Of a DNA stretch of 14,124 nt, positions 13,486-14,124 are shown one piece after another. Source of the stretch: Methanobacteriaceae archaeon (GTDB lineage Archaea > Methanobacteriota > Methanobacteria > Methanobacteriales > Methanobacteriaceae); assembly GCA_011620845.1 (NCBI GenBank), contig WOYJ01000096.1, forward strand, positions 1-14,124. Direction: 5' to 3'. Within the stretch, counting starts at the first letter, position 1; the number at the start of each line of letters is the position of its first letter. The position numbers and the translations under genes were made by a program. Below the pieces are notes generated by a model, which saw only the letters and a program-made list of their open reading frames with translations, searched no databases and was not told the DNA's origin.

Positions 13486-13757
13486 ATTCAACCCCCGCTA
13501 CTTTCAGATGGAGTTAAATACTCTTCATACTTTTAAAAGGCGGGATTTAATGTGTTATATCATATCCATTAAACCCATGGTAATTTAATACATTTCACTA
13601 TATTATTATGTAATTGATTGTTTAAGTATTTTTAACCTGTTATTAAAAAAATAATATTAAAGGCTTAAATTTAAAAAATAAGGTATAGATTAACTTGAAT
13701 TTAAAGAATTAAATAAGAAAATGGAAAATTTAAAATATTAAACCTATCAAATTTTAT

Positions 13758-14030
13758 TTACTTGTTAAGCTGTATTTCTATGGCTGAAACGTTACTGTTT
13801 GAACCCTCTGCGTTTTGAATTTCTTCAGTTGATATTTCAATTGATCCTAACTGTACTTCGGGTATAAATTTATTTCTGACAATTTCTGCAACGTCTACAG
13901 CTCTGCTTATGGCTCTTCCACGAGCTTTAAGCATCACTTCTGAGACCCCGCCGTTCATCTGAGTTACTACAGCCAATACATAGTTCATTACTGGTTTATT
14001 TCCGATGTATACCACATTTTCCTCTGACAT
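13758..14030 (-). CDS. albA: DNA/RNA-binding chromatin protein Alba
   Basis: Alba is a small dimeric protein that coats archaeal DNA and also binds RNA. The 90-residue product has the family start NVVYIGNKPVMNYVLAVVTQ, with Lys12 at the place of the lysine whose acetylation tunes DNA binding in Sulfolobus, then VMLKARGRAISRAVDVAEIV and the C-terminal strand VSAIEIQLNK. I place the start at ATG 14030, because GGAGGT (14038-14043) lies seven bases upstream and Alba proteins are about 90 residues long. The frame from 14075 would add 15 untypical residues. AAATATATAAT around 14080-14089 is a likely TATA box. The 270 bases after the gene are AT-rich, with no further gene seen. Confidence 0.95.
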   Translation of the reverse strand: MSEENVVYIGNKPVMNYVLAVVTQMNGGVSEVMLKARGRAISRAVDVAEIVRNKFIPEVQLGSIEISTEEIQNAEGSNSNVSAIEIQLNK

Positions 14031-14037
14031 CTGTTTG

Positions 14038-14043
14038 ACCTCC
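14038..14043 (-). promoter_or_regulatory. Ribosome binding site that fixes the Alba start
   Basis: GGAGGT on the minus strand is seven bases before ATG 14030. The longer in-frame ATG at 14075 would translate through it and has no ribosome site of its own. Confidence 0.8.
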
Positions 14044-14078
14044 AAGAGAATTTGAATTAATTGAATAATATGCATTCT

Positions 14079-14090
14079 ATTATATATTTA
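14079..14090 (-). promoter_or_regulatory. Probable TATA box of the Alba gene
   Basis: TAAATATATAAT on the minus strand predicts a transcript start near 14060 and a leader of about 30 bases containing the GGAGGT ribosome site. Confidence 0.45.
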
Positions 14091-14124
14091 TTTTCGCTAT
14101 ATTCTATACTGCAATATTATATTA

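Noticed and set aside
13492..13757. AT-rich gap before the Alba stop considered for a small RNA or short gene
   Set aside because: Only tiny frames without ribosome sites and no stable G/C-containing stem were seen.

Overview
The window reads as chromosomal DNA of a methanogenic archaeon of the order Methanobacteriales, most likely Methanobacterium or a close relative. The signs are a methanogen-type homocysteine synthesis pair (DUF39-CBS protein plus NIL-ferredoxin), archaeal deoxyhypusine synthase, the chromatin protein Alba, a small TRAM protein, a secreted protein with pseudomurein-binding repeats (pseudomurein is the wall polymer of this order), TATA-type promoters and GGAGG/GGTGAT ribosome binding sites. 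No tRNA, rRNA, CRISPR array, transposase or phage gene was seen.

Layout. Bases 1-2019 (+) hold a two-gene operon for sulfur insertion into aspartate semialdehyde. Bases 2046-5630 (-) hold an ECF cobalt/nickel uptake locus in the order cbiM-cbiN-cbiQ-[NicO/RcnA-like metal transporter]-cbiO; the extra transporter gene sits inside the usual cbiMNQO set. Bases 5806-6039 (-) encode a TRAM RNA-binding protein. pyrF (6234-6884, +) is followed by an oppositely oriented membrane protein whose 3' end overlaps pyrF by 81 bp. Deoxyhypusine synthase (7568-8491, -) and a winged-helix/CBS regulator (8623-9504, -) follow.

From about 9.6 kb the region looks more accessory. It holds an alpha/beta hydrolase that may be acquired, a small membrane-anchored PepSY-like protein, a zinc-ribbon/HEAT-repeat gene broken by one extra base in a G run, a secreted pseudomurein-binding protein with a Cys-His peptidase-like domain, a second small single-pass protein with an Asn/Thr/Lys-rich tail, and Alba at the right edge.

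How the genes fit together. The first two genes make homocysteine, probably under control of adenosyl ligands bound by the CBS pair. The cbi genes supply cobalt for the corrinoids needed in methanogenesis, and the NicO gene adds a second metal route that may export or import. The genes near 10.6-13.5 kb point to the cell surface. I found no clearly undescribed multi-gene system. The most useful leads are the interrupted cbi operon, the HEAT-gene frameshift, the unusual start and leader of the pseudomurein-binding gene, the pyrF overlap, and the number of genes that seem to start at TTG.
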